DNA from: an uncultured Acetatifactor sp.
GTDB taxonomy: Bacteria > Bacillota > Clostridia > Lachnospirales > Lachnospiraceae
Assembly (NCBI GenBank): GCA_904501885.1
Contig: CAJGCP010000023.1
Coordinates: 1 to 32,199 of the forward strand
Length of the DNA stretch: 32,199 nucleotides
Reading direction: 5' to 3'
Made by a program: the position numbers and the translations under genes. Positions 15,875-24,256 of this stretch are shown piece after piece. Under the pieces are notes generated by a model. It was given only the letters and a program-made list of their open reading frames with translations. It was not told the DNA's origin and did no database searches. How positions within the stretch are numbered: the stretch's first letter is position 1; each line of letters begins with the position of its first letter.

Positions 15875-17071
15875 ATGCCTAATTTACACGAGATTGAGAA
15901 CGCTATGCCGGTGGCTCCCCTGAAAATTGTAGCACTGTCTTCCGCTGCAAAATTGGGAGAACATGTGAATAAATATCTGGTGGAGTTTCGTAAAACCATC
16001 AAAAACGACAAAGTAAAAATGGACCCCGCTTTCCATGGATACAGCGAAAATAATTATTTGGTAGACATCTCTACTCCACGTTTTGGCAGTGGCGAAGGAA
16101 AAGCTGTGTTTAACGAAAGTGTACGAGGCAAGGACCTTTTTATTCTAGTAGATGTATGTAACCATAGCATTACCTATAAGATGAATGGATTTATCAATCA
16201 CATGTCTCCTGACGACCATTATCAGGATCTAAAGCGTGTGATTGCTGCCTGCACAGGGAAGGCCCATAGAATCAATGTTATTATGCCTTTCATGTATGAA
16301 AGCCGTCAACACAAAAGAACCGGCCGTGAATCCTTAGACTGTGCATTTATGCTGCAAGAGCTTCGTGATATGGGCATCAGCAACTTCATCACCTTTGACG
16401 CCCACGACCCCAGAGTACAAAACGCGATTCCTCTCAATGGATTTGACAATTTTACACCTCCCTACCAGTTTATCAAAGCACTTTTGAACTCCGAAGAGGA
16501 TTTGATTGTAGATAAAGATCATTTACTGGTCATCAGTCCTGACGAAGGCGCCTTAGACCGCGCTATTTATTTTGCTACGGTATTAGGTGTTGATACCGGT
16601 ATGTTCTATAAGCGTCGAGACTACTCTACCATCGTCAATGGCAAGAACCCCATCGTAGCTCATGAATTCTTGGGTGACAATGTGGATGGCAAAGACATCA
16701 TCATCATTGACGATATGATTTCCTCCGGTGGTAGTATGATTGACACTGCGAAGCAGCTAAAGAAAATGAATGCTCGTAGAGTATTTATCTGCTGTACATT
16801 TGGTCTTTTCACAGAAGGTTTGAAGGCCTTTGATGAAGCTTATGAAAAAGGATACTTCGACAAGGTGGTAACCACAGACTTAAATTACCTACCTCCCGAG
16901 TTGTATTCCAAGCCTTACTTTATCGAAGCTGACATGAGTAAATTTGTAGCTTCACTCATCGACTTTATGAACCACGATGCTTCCCTGTCCAATGTTCTAA
17001 CCACTGCAGATAAGATTCATGGTATTGTGGATGCATACAACAGCAGAAGAAATATGGACATCTACGAATAA
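15875..17071 (+). CDS. prs: Ribose-phosphate pyrophosphokinase, long form
   Basis: Makes PRPP from ribose-5-phosphate and ATP for nucleotide, histidine and tryptophan synthesis. The PRPP-binding loop IIIIDDMISSGGSMIDTA lies near residues 277-294. The ATP and ribose sites are recognisable in MPFMYESRQHKRTGRESLD and FITFDAHDPRVQNAIPL. At 398 residues it is longer than the classical ~315-residue enzyme. The extra length lies in an N-terminal extension (PNLHEIENAMPVAPLKIVAL), insertions before SPDEGALDRA, and a C-terminal helix (LTTADKIHGIVDAYNSRR). Similar long forms occur in Clostridia beside the classical enzyme. ATG at 15875 follows GGAGG by five bases; TTG at 15863 overlaps that site. Monocistronic, with a terminator after it. 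Confidence 0.9.
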   Translation: MPNLHEIENAMPVAPLKIVALSSAAKLGEHVNKYLVEFRKTIKNDKVKMDPAFHGYSENNYLVDISTPRFGSGEGKAVFNESVRGKDLFILVDVCNHSITYKMNGFINHMSPDDHYQDLKRVIAACTGKAHRINVIMPFMYESRQHKRTGRESLDCAFMLQELRDMGISNFITFDAHDPRVQNAIPLNGFDNFTPPYQFIKALLNSEEDLIVDKDHLLVISPDEGALDRAIYFATVLGVDTGMFYKRRDYSTIVNGKNPIVAHEFLGDNVDGKDIIIIDDMISSGGSMIDTAKQLKKMNARRVFICCTFGLFTEGLKAFDEAYEKGYFDKVVTTDLNYLPPELYSKPYFIEADMSKFVASLIDFMNHDASLSNVLTTADKIHGIVDAYNSRRNMDIYE

Positions 17072-17105
17072 AACATTACATTATTGCAAATCACAAAATT
17101 AATAC

Positions 17106-17150
17106 AAAAGTCTTCAGAGGAAACATCTCTCTGAAGACTTTTCTTTTGTA
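17106..17150. terminator. Bidirectional terminator between prs and the histidine kinase gene
   Basis: Arms AAAAGTCTTCAGAG (17106-17119) and CTCTGAAGACTTTT (17129-17142) pair perfectly over 14 bp around a 9-base loop. The plus-strand tail is CTTTTGT and the minus-strand tail begins TTTTGTATT, so it can end both convergent transcripts. Confidence 0.85.
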
Positions 17151-17169
17151 AACATATCAATTTTTTCTA

Positions 17170-19833
17170 TTATTGCACTTCCACATCCAGATCAATGACA
17201 TGCATCTCTTCCACATATTCCGGGAATGTGATCACTGCCTTAAACAAATCTCCGTCTAAAATAATTTCAAAATATCCACCTTGCACCTGCACCAAACTCT
17301 TGGCGATGGACAACCCCAGGCCGCTTCCTTCGGTGGTTCTGGAGGAATCTCCTCGGATAAATCTCTCTGTCAATTCGTTTGATTTAATATTCATTTGCAT
17401 TTTTGAGATATTTTTGATAGCGGCAATGATCTTTCCGTCTTTTTTCTCCATGTCAATGTAGACCCTGGTGCCTTCCATGGCATATTTGCACACATTATTG
17501 AAGAGATTTTCCACCACTCTCCACATTCTTCTGCTGTCTGCATAAATGTAGGCCGGCAATTCACTATCTTTGAAGATAATTTGCAATTTTTCTTCCTCAA
17601 ATTTTTCAGAAAATTCGCCGATACTCTGATTCAATAGTTCAGTCAAATTCAACTCTGATTTTTCCAGCACGATATTACCGGAAGAAATCTTAGAGGCTTC
17701 TACTAGGTCATCGGAAAGTTGCTTCAGTCTTTGGGCTTTACTGTCCAAAATAGCAATATACCCCTTCGCCAGTTCATCTTCTATTTTAGACCGCTTCAAC
17801 AAATCTACATAATTGATAATAGAGGTTAAAGGCGTTTTGATATCGTGAGACACATTGGTGATCAAATCCGTCTTCATCTGTTCATCCTTCATACTTGTCT
17901 GAACAGCCTTTCTGATACCTTCACCGATATTATTTACTGCATCTGCCATCTCTTTGTTGGAGCCATGAAGATTCTCCGCATCCAGTTTAAACTCTACCTC
18001 ACCTGCACGAATACGGTTGATACCATTTACAATCTCCTTTTGCTCTGCTCTGGTACGAAACAAAACAACTCCAACCAGACAATCAAGTATCACAAGCAAA
18101 AACAGAATCAAAATGCTATAAATCAAATAATGGATGCGCAGATTATAGGCCACGACAATGCCCAGCATATTGCAAACAACGAATGCATTATAGGGTAATA
18201 TGGTGTTCACTGCAGTGTTCTTATGAGCCAGTATCGTCCGATATACACCCTGTATTTTTTTACATAGAAAACATAGTAAACTCTTCTTCCATATAACCCC
18301 TGCCTGCAAGCGATAATACACAGAAAACCATAGTGAATCGATGGAAATACTCAATACCACTCCCAAAAGAGAAAACATCACATACTGATATACGCGTGTC
18401 AGGCGAATGCCCAAAAACTGGGAAGTTAACATTTCATTCATGGAAACGGCATCATAGAAATTACGATATAGCCAAACGCCGAGAAGCACTGCCGCAATTC
18501 CAAATGCCAGTACCGCTTCCGTCCATAATACATGTTTCTTTTCCATAACCTGATCTTTAGTAATGGAAATAGTTTGGTAAATGAATAATGCAACCCAAGA
18601 CAAAATGAACATTAAAATCAAGGTCAGAATGCGGTTCACATTTGGTACGATACCTCCATACATCTGATAAGCATCATAAAAAACATCCCCCACATTGGCG
18701 TAAGAAGTATCTACGCCCAGCCATATATGAGTGGTATCCTGGTATGCATATTCATACATATCAATATACTCATCCAGTTGCTCTTCGCTAACCGCGGTAT
18801 TACTGGTAAAGACCAGATTATCAGGATAATAAATCAAATACCTTCGATATTCGGAAAAATACTCAGTAACCTGTTCATCAGAAGCAGTCTTCAATGCAGA
18901 TACATTGGTGTGGGTTCTCACACCATGCTCTGTTGTCATTCGGACCATATATTTCACGTTACTATTCTTTTCTGAATAAGCAACATTGATTTTTTCGTAA
19001 TTCCTATAATTTTCAGTGGTGCTTTCAATGGTCGCCACCAAATTGTTCTGCAAACAAAAATAGTCCATCCAGTCAGAGCAAACTCTTACTAAGTCCTTGG
19101 AATCTCGGGTCTCATTCTCAGAATAAGGAAAATATCGATTTTGTAGCATAGAGACATGCACAAAGGTCTCATTGTTGAGTTCCGTCAAACTTATTTCCTT
19201 TAAATCCTGATCATAAATATGAGCAAATACCATTTGCTCTAGTTGCTCCCGGGTGTATTTATCCATAGCGTCCTGAATCTCATCCAGAGACTTATTTGCC
19301 GACTTTATGCTTCGCTCATCCACGCGATAAAAATCATCAAATGCAAGTTCGCCATCCCTGGTCAACTGAAAATTCTCCGGATATACACAGTCACCGAAAT
19401 AATTCACAAACTCAGTAATGGACATGGTGTATTCCATATATTCAACACCATTTTTTCCCCATTTGATGATATCCCCAAGCTGATATACAGCCGTGCTTCT
19501 GCACGCCTTATTGGCACCTATTTTGTCCGCATATGCAGTAATATCAACTAGTTTATTGGGATCAAACACGTCTCCTGTTTCCATTTGTTCCTTGATTACC
19601 ACCAACTGTGTAATATCGGAAACTGCATTATTATATAAATCATGGAAAATTTCAGAATCCTCAAAAGAAAGTTCTGTATTGATAGGGAAAATCCGGTAAA
19701 CCTTTTTCCCCTCCATGGACTCTACTTCTACATATGCATTCAGCATAAGTACAGCCAACGCAATAAACGCTGACATGGCTATCAAATGTTGTAAAATAAA
19801 AAGACCCGTTCTTTTTTTGATTGCTACCTTCAT
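17170..19833 (-). CDS. Sensor histidine kinase with large extracytoplasmic domain and multi-TM module
   Basis: An 887-residue membrane sensor kinase. TM1 spans about residues 10-33. A ~365-residue extracytoplasmic region follows (34-400) with no domain I recognise. About five more helices lie at ~402-424, 438-458, 484-507, 550-567 and 572-595. A HAMP-like linker leads to the dimerisation domain, with the phospho-accepting histidine in NVSHDIKTPLTSIINYVDLL (H663). The ATPase domain has an N box (ENLFNNVCKYA) and G box (GSGLGLSIAKSL). The ATG lies 12 bases after the response-regulator stop, so the pair is translationally close. The helix bundle between sensor and HAMP is unusual for an OmpR-partner kinase. 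The signal is unknown. Confidence 0.9.
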   Translation of the reverse strand: MKVAIKKRTGLFILQHLIAMSAFIALAVLMLNAYVEVESMEGKKVYRIFPINTELSFEDSEIFHDLYNNAVSDITQLVVIKEQMETGDVFDPNKLVDITAYADKIGANKACRSTAVYQLGDIIKWGKNGVEYMEYTMSITEFVNYFGDCVYPENFQLTRDGELAFDDFYRVDERSIKSANKSLDEIQDAMDKYTREQLEQMVFAHIYDQDLKEISLTELNNETFVHVSMLQNRYFPYSENETRDSKDLVRVCSDWMDYFCLQNNLVATIESTTENYRNYEKINVAYSEKNSNVKYMVRMTTEHGVRTHTNVSALKTASDEQVTEYFSEYRRYLIYYPDNLVFTSNTAVSEEQLDEYIDMYEYAYQDTTHIWLGVDTSYANVGDVFYDAYQMYGGIVPNVNRILTLILMFILSWVALFIYQTISITKDQVMEKKHVLWTEAVLAFGIAAVLLGVWLYRNFYDAVSMNEMLTSQFLGIRLTRVYQYVMFSLLGVVLSISIDSLWFSVYYRLQAGVIWKKSLLCFLCKKIQGVYRTILAHKNTAVNTILPYNAFVVCNMLGIVVAYNLRIHYLIYSILILFLLVILDCLVGVVLFRTRAEQKEIVNGINRIRAGEVEFKLDAENLHGSNKEMADAVNNIGEGIRKAVQTSMKDEQMKTDLITNVSHDIKTPLTSIINYVDLLKRSKIEDELAKGYIAILDSKAQRLKQLSDDLVEASKISSGNIVLEKSELNLTELLNQSIGEFSEKFEEEKLQIIFKDSELPAYIYADSRRMWRVVENLFNNVCKYAMEGTRVYIDMEKKDGKIIAAIKNISKMQMNIKSNELTERFIRGDSSRTTEGSGLGLSIAKSLVQVQGGYFEIILDGDLFKAVITFPEYVEEMHVIDLDVEVQ

Positions 19834-19845
19834 TTCCGCATCCTT

Positions 19846-20538
19846 CTACTGTTTGTCCACCTTATATCCCACGCCCCAAACAACCTTTAGATATCTGGGT
19901 TCCTTGGGATTGATTTCAATCTTTTCACGGATATGTCGAATGTGCACAGCCACCGTATTATCTGCGCCAATGGCATCTTCATTCCAGATACTTTCATATA
20001 TCTGATTGATAGAAAAGACCCTGCCCTGATTCTTCACTAAAAGCAAAAGTATATTATATTCGATGGGGGTCAGTCGGACAGGCTCCTCATCAACAGTAAC
20101 CTGTTTCGTGTCATCATTTATCACCAAGCCACCCACCTGATAGATGGATTTATCTTCTACATTTAAACTGCCCAGCGCCGTGTATCTTCGCAAATTAGAT
20201 TTGACACGCGCCACCAATTCCAAAGGATTAAATGGTTTCGTAATATAGTCATCTGCACCAATATTCAAGCCAAGAATCTTATCCGTATCCTCTGACTTGG
20301 CAGATAGCATAATAATGGGGATACTACTGTATTCCCGAATCTTCAAAGTCGCACGTATGCCATCTAATCTGGGCATCATAACATCCATAATCAATAAGTG
20401 AATTTCTTCTTTTTTTAACAACTCAATGGCTTGCTCTCCATCATATGCTTTATAGATGTGATGACCATCCTGACTTAAATAAATCTCAATGGCATCCACT
20501 ATTTCCTTATCATCATCACAAACAAGAATATTTGACAT
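19846..20538 (-). CDS. OmpR/PhoB-family response regulator
   Basis: A 230-residue two-domain regulator. The receiver domain has the acidic pocket CDDDKEIVD, the phospho-acceptor in LIMDVMMPRLDG (D52), the SAKSEDTD threonine/serine region and the DDYITKPFNPLEL lysine. The winged-helix output domain begins near residue 133 and includes LTPIEYNILLLLVKNQGRVF and the recognition region TVAVHIRHIREKIE, ending with VVWGVGYKVD. It is transcribed with the kinase downstream, and lies 17 bases after yraN at the end of the rnhB-lepB cluster. VanR-like in overall composition; target genes cannot be inferred. Confidence 0.95.
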   Translation of the reverse strand: MSNILVCDDDKEIVDAIEIYLSQDGHHIYKAYDGEQAIELLKKEEIHLLIMDVMMPRLDGIRATLKIREYSSIPIIMLSAKSEDTDKILGLNIGADDYITKPFNPLELVARVKSNLRRYTALGSLNVEDKSIYQVGGLVINDDTKQVTVDEEPVRLTPIEYNILLLLVKNQGRVFSINQIYESIWNEDAIGADNTVAVHIRHIREKIEINPKEPRYLKVVWGVGYKVDKQ

Positions 20539-20555
20539 AATTCCTTCGCCTTTCT

Positions 20556-20912
20556 CTAGTCATATTGATGTAAAAACGCATTTTTTACCCAATGAATTTC
20601 GCCATTTTGAATGGCAACCACATCATATCTTATGGGCATATCCTGAAACACTTTTTTCACATACCGGTAGTACATGGCAACTTTACAAATTTTACGCATT
20701 TTAACAGGTGTCACTGCATCCAACGCACTTCCCATACCGGTTCCTGTTCGGTATTTAACTTCCACAAAAACCAAAACTCCGGCGTGCATGCCAATGATAT
20801 CCACCTCGCCCTGTCTGCATCTGAAATTACATTCCAAAATCTGCATTCCACGGGCCGCAAGATACTCTACTGCTGTTTTTTCCCATGTTGCGCCCACTTC
20901 TTTTTTGTTCAA
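20556..20912 (-). CDS. yraN: YraN family (UPF0102) endonuclease-like protein
   Basis: A 118-residue small protein of the YraN/UPF0102 family, which has a restriction-endonuclease-like fold and unknown role. The fold residues appear as CRQGEVDIIGMHAGVLVFVE followed by VKYR, that is the E-x-D and E-x-K pattern. The N-terminal GATWEKTAVEYLAARGMQIL is the family helix. The start is TTG at 20912, because GGAGG lies six bases before it. An upstream in-frame TTG at 20933 overlaps the rnhB stop codon but has no ribosome binding site. It follows rnhB directly, as in many bacteria. Confidence 0.9.
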   Translation of the reverse strand: MNKKEVGATWEKTAVEYLAARGMQILECNFRCRQGEVDIIGMHAGVLVFVEVKYRTGTGMGSALDAVTPVKMRKICKVAMYYRYVKKVFQDMPIRYDVVAIQNGEIHWVKNAFLHQYD

Positions 20913-20929
20913 GTTAAACCTCCATAGAA

Positions 20930-21685
20930 TCAAATAAAATTCTGAATGAAGCTTCTTCTGTGAATGGGTGTAGGACCGTATTTTTTTAATGCTTCTATAT
21001 GTTTCTGACTTCCATATCCTTTATTTCCGGCAAAATCATATTCCGGAAATACTTTATCATATTCCACCATCAGTCGGTCTCTGGTGACTTTTGCTATGAT
21101 GCTGGCTGCTCCAATTGAAATACTCTTTGCATCGCCTTTGATAATCGGCACCTGCGGAATGGAAACTCCGGGTATTTTCAACGCATCATTCAATAAAAGT
21201 TTCGGGGCAGGATCAAGTTTTGATATTGCCTCCCGCATCGCCTCATAGGTGGCCTGCAAAATATTAATCTCATCAATTCTCTCAGGTGTTGCATAGCCAA
21301 TCCCACAGGAAATCGCCTGCTCCATAATCACTTCGTAAAGTTCTTCTCTCTTCTTCTCTGACAATTGCTTAGAATCATTGATGTATAAAATCTTACAATC
21401 GGCAGGTAATATCACTGCGCCTGCCACAACAGGGCCTGCCAAAGGACCTCGCCCCACTTCATCAATACCACAAATCAACTGATACTCAGCATATTGCTTT
21501 TCATACCTGCTGATTTCTTCCAAGCGTAGAAGTTCCTGTTCCATGGCAACAATTCTCTTCTGCGCAGAACTAAGGAGTTTTTGAACTCCGCTTCTTTCAT
21601 CCGTTTCATATTCCTGCATCAATGCCGGCAAATCTTCCAAGGAAGAGTTCTGAAACAGTAACTTTATCTCATTCATATTTTTCAT
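20930..21685 (-). CDS. rnhB: Ribonuclease HII
   Basis: Cleaves the RNA strand of RNA-DNA hybrids and single ribonucleotides in DNA. The 251-residue protein has an N-terminal ~70-residue helical region typical of Firmicutes RNase HII. The catalytic core follows: CGIDEVGRGPLAGPVVAGAV (first Asp and Glu), ILYINDSKQLSEKKREEL, LLNDALKIPG (third acidic residue) and GDAKSISIGAASIIAKVTRD. The C-terminal GYGSQKHIEALKKYGPTPIH motif is present. GAGG lies seven bases before the ATG. It follows lepB by ten bases and runs into yraN. Confidence 0.96.
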   Translation of the reverse strand: MKNMNEIKLLFQNSSLEDLPALMQEYETDERSGVQKLLSSAQKRIVAMEQELLRLEEISRYEKQYAEYQLICGIDEVGRGPLAGPVVAGAVILPADCKILYINDSKQLSEKKREELYEVIMEQAISCGIGYATPERIDEINILQATYEAMREAISKLDPAPKLLLNDALKIPGVSIPQVPIIKGDAKSISIGAASIIAKVTRDRLMVEYDKVFPEYDFAGNKGYGSQKHIEALKKYGPTPIHRRSFIQNFI

Positions 21686-21695
21686 AAGAAATCCT

Positions 21696-22253
21696 CTATT
21701 TAATCAAGCCGAATGTATTCAAAGGCCATATACGAATCCAAGCTTTACCAATAATATTTTCTCTTTTGATGTTACCTACCACGTCCTTGCGGCTATCCGT
21801 ACTATTGTTCCTGTTATCCCCCATACAGAAATACTCATCCACACCAAGAGTTACACCATCTCTCGCCAAACCCAATAGCTCCGGTTTTATTAATTCCTTT
21901 CCATACGGATCCTCCAGCACGGTTTCCTTCGTTTCTCCCGGTTTCGTGATATAGATTGTCCCAGCTTCGTCAATACGGATGGTCTCTCCCGGCATACCAA
22001 TGATCCGCTTTATGTAATATACTTCACTGCCATACTGGAAAGGAAATACAATCACGTCAAACCGCTTGGGATCATGCAGACGGTATGAAATTTTATCTAC
22101 AATCAAATTGTCTTGATGTAACAATGTAGGCTCCATAGAAGCACCCGAAACAACCGTTCTTTGACCAATATAGGAAATGACAAACCAGGTCAATAGTAAC
22201 ACCCCTATGATATAAAGAAAGGTACTGAGAATTTCTCTCATCCATTTTTTCAT
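21696..22253 (-). CDS. lepB: Signal peptidase I (second copy)
   Basis: A 185-residue type I signal peptidase that removes signal peptides from exported proteins at the outer membrane face. One N-terminal membrane helix (about residues 8-28) precedes the catalytic domain. The catalytic serine is in VVSGASMEPTLL (S39) and the lysine in VYYIKRIIGMPGE (K82). The conserved CMGDNRNNSTDSR box follows. Its ATG overlaps the rbgA stop in an ATGA arrangement, indicating translational coupling. It is distinct from the lepB on the other side of rbgA (23124-23690). Confidence 0.94.
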   Translation of the reverse strand: MKKWMREILSTFLYIIGVLLLTWFVISYIGQRTVVSGASMEPTLLHQDNLIVDKISYRLHDPKRFDVIVFPFQYGSEVYYIKRIIGMPGETIRIDEAGTIYITKPGETKETVLEDPYGKELIKPELLGLARDGVTLGVDEYFCMGDNRNNSTDSRKDVVGNIKRENIIGKAWIRIWPLNTFGLIK

Positions 22254-23122
22254 GTCTCATCCTCCACAGAAGCAATATTGGTTTCAGGTAATTCCATGGT
22301 CATTCTGCCAAGTTTTCCGCTTCTGTAATCATCTAACACCAACTCTGCCGCCTTTTTCAAATTCACCGTTTCTCCCTTAGCCAGACAGCCCCTTGCTTTG
22401 GCAATGGCGGTCAAAGTATCCACCTCATTCTCTGCCCATTCCACCTGATAACGTTCTATAATAGACTTAGGATATAATGTACGAATACAGCGCAACAAAT
22501 CACATACCATTTCCTCTACAATAATTATCTCATCATTGATAGAGCCAATAAAAGCAAGACGCATGCCCACTTCGGGATCCTCGAACTTAGGCCAAAGAAT
22601 CCCGGGCGTATCTAATAATTCAAGTTTATTATTCAATTTAATCCACTGCTTTCCCTTAGTGACTCCCGGCTTATTCCCGGTTTTCGCACAAGCTCTTCCG
22701 CAGAAGGAATTGATAAAAGTCGATTTACCAACATTGGGAATTCCCACCACCATAGCCCGAATGGGACGATTTACGATGCCCCGCTTTTTGTCTCTCGCAA
22801 TTTTTTCTGCGCAAGCCGTCTGTACCAGTCCGTGAATGGCCTTCAGTCCCATACCACTTTTGGAGTTTACTTCTAGCACATGGATGCCCTTTTCCTGAAA
22901 GTACGCCGTCCATTGCTTATTTCCAACCGGGTCTGCCAAATCAGATTTATTCAAAAGTACGATCCTGGACTTTCCTTTTCCCAACTCATCAATCTCCGGA
23001 TTACGGCTGGACAAGGGAATTCTGGCATCTACCAGTTCAATAATCAAATCAATCAGTTTTATATTTTCCTGCATCATACGCTTTGCTTTTGTCATATGAC
23101 CGGGATACCATTGGTAATTCAT
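22250..23122 (-). CDS. rbgA: Ribosome biogenesis GTPase RbgA (YlqF)
   Basis: Circularly permuted GTPase needed for late 50S subunit assembly. The 290-residue protein shows the permuted order: G4 LLNKSDLADP and G5-like VNSKSGMGL come before G1 GIPNVGKSTFINSF, with G3 LLDTPGILWPKFED after it. The N-terminus WYPGHMTKAKRMM is characteristic of YlqF. It lies one base after the first lepB and overlaps the second lepB by four bases, so all three are likely translated together. The neighbourhood of ribosomal genes matches its role. Confidence 0.96.
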   Translation of the reverse strand: MNYQWYPGHMTKAKRMMQENIKLIDLIIELVDARIPLSSRNPEIDELGKGKSRIVLLNKSDLADPVGNKQWTAYFQEKGIHVLEVNSKSGMGLKAIHGLVQTACAEKIARDKKRGIVNRPIRAMVVGIPNVGKSTFINSFCGRACAKTGNKPGVTKGKQWIKLNNKLELLDTPGILWPKFEDPEVGMRLAFIGSINDEIIIVEEMVCDLLRCIRTLYPKSIIERYQVEWAENEVDTLTAIAKARGCLAKGETVNLKKAAELVLDDYRSGKLGRMTMELPETNIASVEDET

Positions 23123-23123
23123 C

Positions 23124-23690
23124 CTATTTTACAAACCCCATTCCGGATTCCTGATGGGAACCTCGAAACCATACCTTTCCTATAATATCATCTTCTTTAA
23201 TTGGACCAAGATTAGAAGAACGGCTGTCTTCTCCCTCACCGGGATTGTCTCCCATGCAAAATACCGTGCCATTTTCAATGGTCATTTCATTCGCAGCAAT
23301 CCCCTCTTGCTCCAATTCCTCATATACCCAAATACTTGGCAAATCATTGACATACAATATGCCATCACGGATAACCACCTTATCCCCGGGGGTAGCAACA
23401 ACTCTTTTCACATAGTAGTGTGATTTTTCATTCCCATTGGGAAGAAACACAACAACATCCCCCTTTTTAGGAGAACCTATCAAATATTGAAACGTGTTAA
23501 TATACACCTTTTGACCATTGGTAAACAAAGGTGCCATAGATTGTCCAACCACGCGGATTGATGTTCCATACACTACATTAATCACAATCCCCAAAAAGAT
23601 GGCCAGCACAATACCCAATGACCAGGAAAATATTTCTTTGTATTTTGTAGAACGAAACCGTTTCTTTTTATAAAATCTCAACTCTGCCAT
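23124..23690 (-). CDS. lepB: Signal peptidase I (first copy)
   Basis: A 188-residue type I signal peptidase. A basic N-terminus (FYKKKRFRSTKYKE) precedes one membrane helix at about residues 21-41. The catalytic serine is in VVGQSMAPLF (S51) and the lysine in YYVKRVVATPGD (K95). The FCMGDNPGEGEDSRSS box follows. ATG at 23690 is chosen because GGAGA lies eight bases upstream; a TTG at 23705 overlaps that site. It starts a new unit after the rplS terminator, and rbgA follows after one base. Confidence 0.94.
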   Translation of the reverse strand: MAELRFYKKKRFRSTKYKEIFSWSLGIVLAIFLGIVINVVYGTSIRVVGQSMAPLFTNGQKVYINTFQYLIGSPKKGDVVVFLPNGNEKSHYYVKRVVATPGDKVVIRDGILYVNDLPSIWVYEELEQEGIAANEMTIENGTVFCMGDNPGEGEDSRSSNLGPIKEDDIIGKVWFRGSHQESGMGFVK

Positions 23691-23724
23691 GGACTTTCTC
23701 TCCAAGTGAAACTATCTGTTTCTA

Positions 23725-23733
23725 ATTATATCA
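23725..23733 (-). promoter_or_regulatory. Extended -10 promoter of the lepB-rbgA-lepB-rnhB-yraN unit
   Basis: On the minus strand TGATATAAT (TATAAT core at 23725-23730) lies just downstream of the rplS terminator, without a clear -35. The predicted start near 23718 is about 27 bases before the lepB ATG. Confidence 0.55.
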
Positions 23734-23749
23734 TAGTTCATAAAAATAG

Positions 23750-23781
23750 AAAAGGACAACTACAAATGTAATTGTCCCTTT
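23750..23781 (-). terminator. Intrinsic terminator after rplS
   Basis: In the minus-strand RNA, 23767-23781 pairs with 23750-23764 (up to 15 bp including two G-U pairs) around a tiny loop, and the tail is UUUUCUAUUUUUA. It ends the rplS transcript and is followed at once by the lepB extended -10 promoter. Confidence 0.72.
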
Positions 23782-23803
23782 GTTTCAGCAAATTTTGATA
23801 AAA

Positions 23804-24151
23804 TTATTTTACTGCCTCTTTTACTTTTGCCTTCTTACCAACACGATCTCTTAAGTAGGTCAATTTAGCACGTCTTACTTTACCACGTCTAACCACTTCA
23901 ATCTTCTCTACGTTGGGAGAGTGCAAAGGCCAAGTCTTCTCAACGCCTACGTTGTTAGAAGTCTTTCTAACAGTGAAGGTTTCACGGTTGCTTCCACCCT
24001 GTCTCTTCAGTACAACGCCTTCAAAAACCTGGATTCTCTCGCGGTTACCTTCTTTGATCTTACCGTATACTCTTACGGTATCGCCAACTGCGAATTCATC
24101 AATGTTTGCTTTCAACTGTTCAGCTTCGATTTCTCTGATAATGTTACTCAT
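23804..24151 (-). CDS. rplS: Ribosomal protein L19
   Basis: A 115-residue 50S subunit protein at the 30S-50S interface, of usual length. The family pattern is clear: FAVGDTVRVYGKIKEGNRER, IQVFEGVVLKRQGG, ETFTVRKTSNNVGVEKTWPL and HSPNVEKIEVVRRGKVRRAK. The ending GKKAKVKEAVK is typical. GGAGG precedes the ATG. It is separated from trmD by an inserted membrane glycosyltransferase-like gene; trmD and rplS are normally adjacent. A candidate promoter and ~70-base leader lie upstream, and a terminator follows. Confidence 0.98.
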   Translation of the reverse strand: MSNIIREIEAEQLKANIDEFAVGDTVRVYGKIKEGNRERIQVFEGVVLKRQGGSNRETFTVRKTSNNVGVEKTWPLHSPNVEKIEVVRRGKVRRAKLTYLRDRVGKKAKVKEAVK

Positions 24152-24227
24152 AATGAGCCTCCTTTTCTAAATGGATGTTCTTAATACATTCTGTAACAGA
24201 GGACCATCTCGTTTCGACAACATTCAA

Positions 24228-24256
24228 ATATTACCACATAGATATATTATTTGCAA
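24228..24256 (-). promoter_or_regulatory. rplS: Candidate promoter of rplS
   Basis: On the minus strand TTGCAA (24251-24256) and TAATAT (24228-24233) are 17 bp apart, each four of six to consensus. The -35 overlaps the end of the upstream membrane-protein gene. The predicted ~70-base leader contains only a weak hairpin. An L19 autoregulatory leader, known from some Firmicutes, is possible but not shown. Confidence 0.4.

Noticed and set aside
24152..24227. An L19 autoregulatory RNA leader before rplS
   Set aside because: The position fits, but only a weak six-base stem with a mismatch is visible by eye; a covariance-model search would be needed to claim it.
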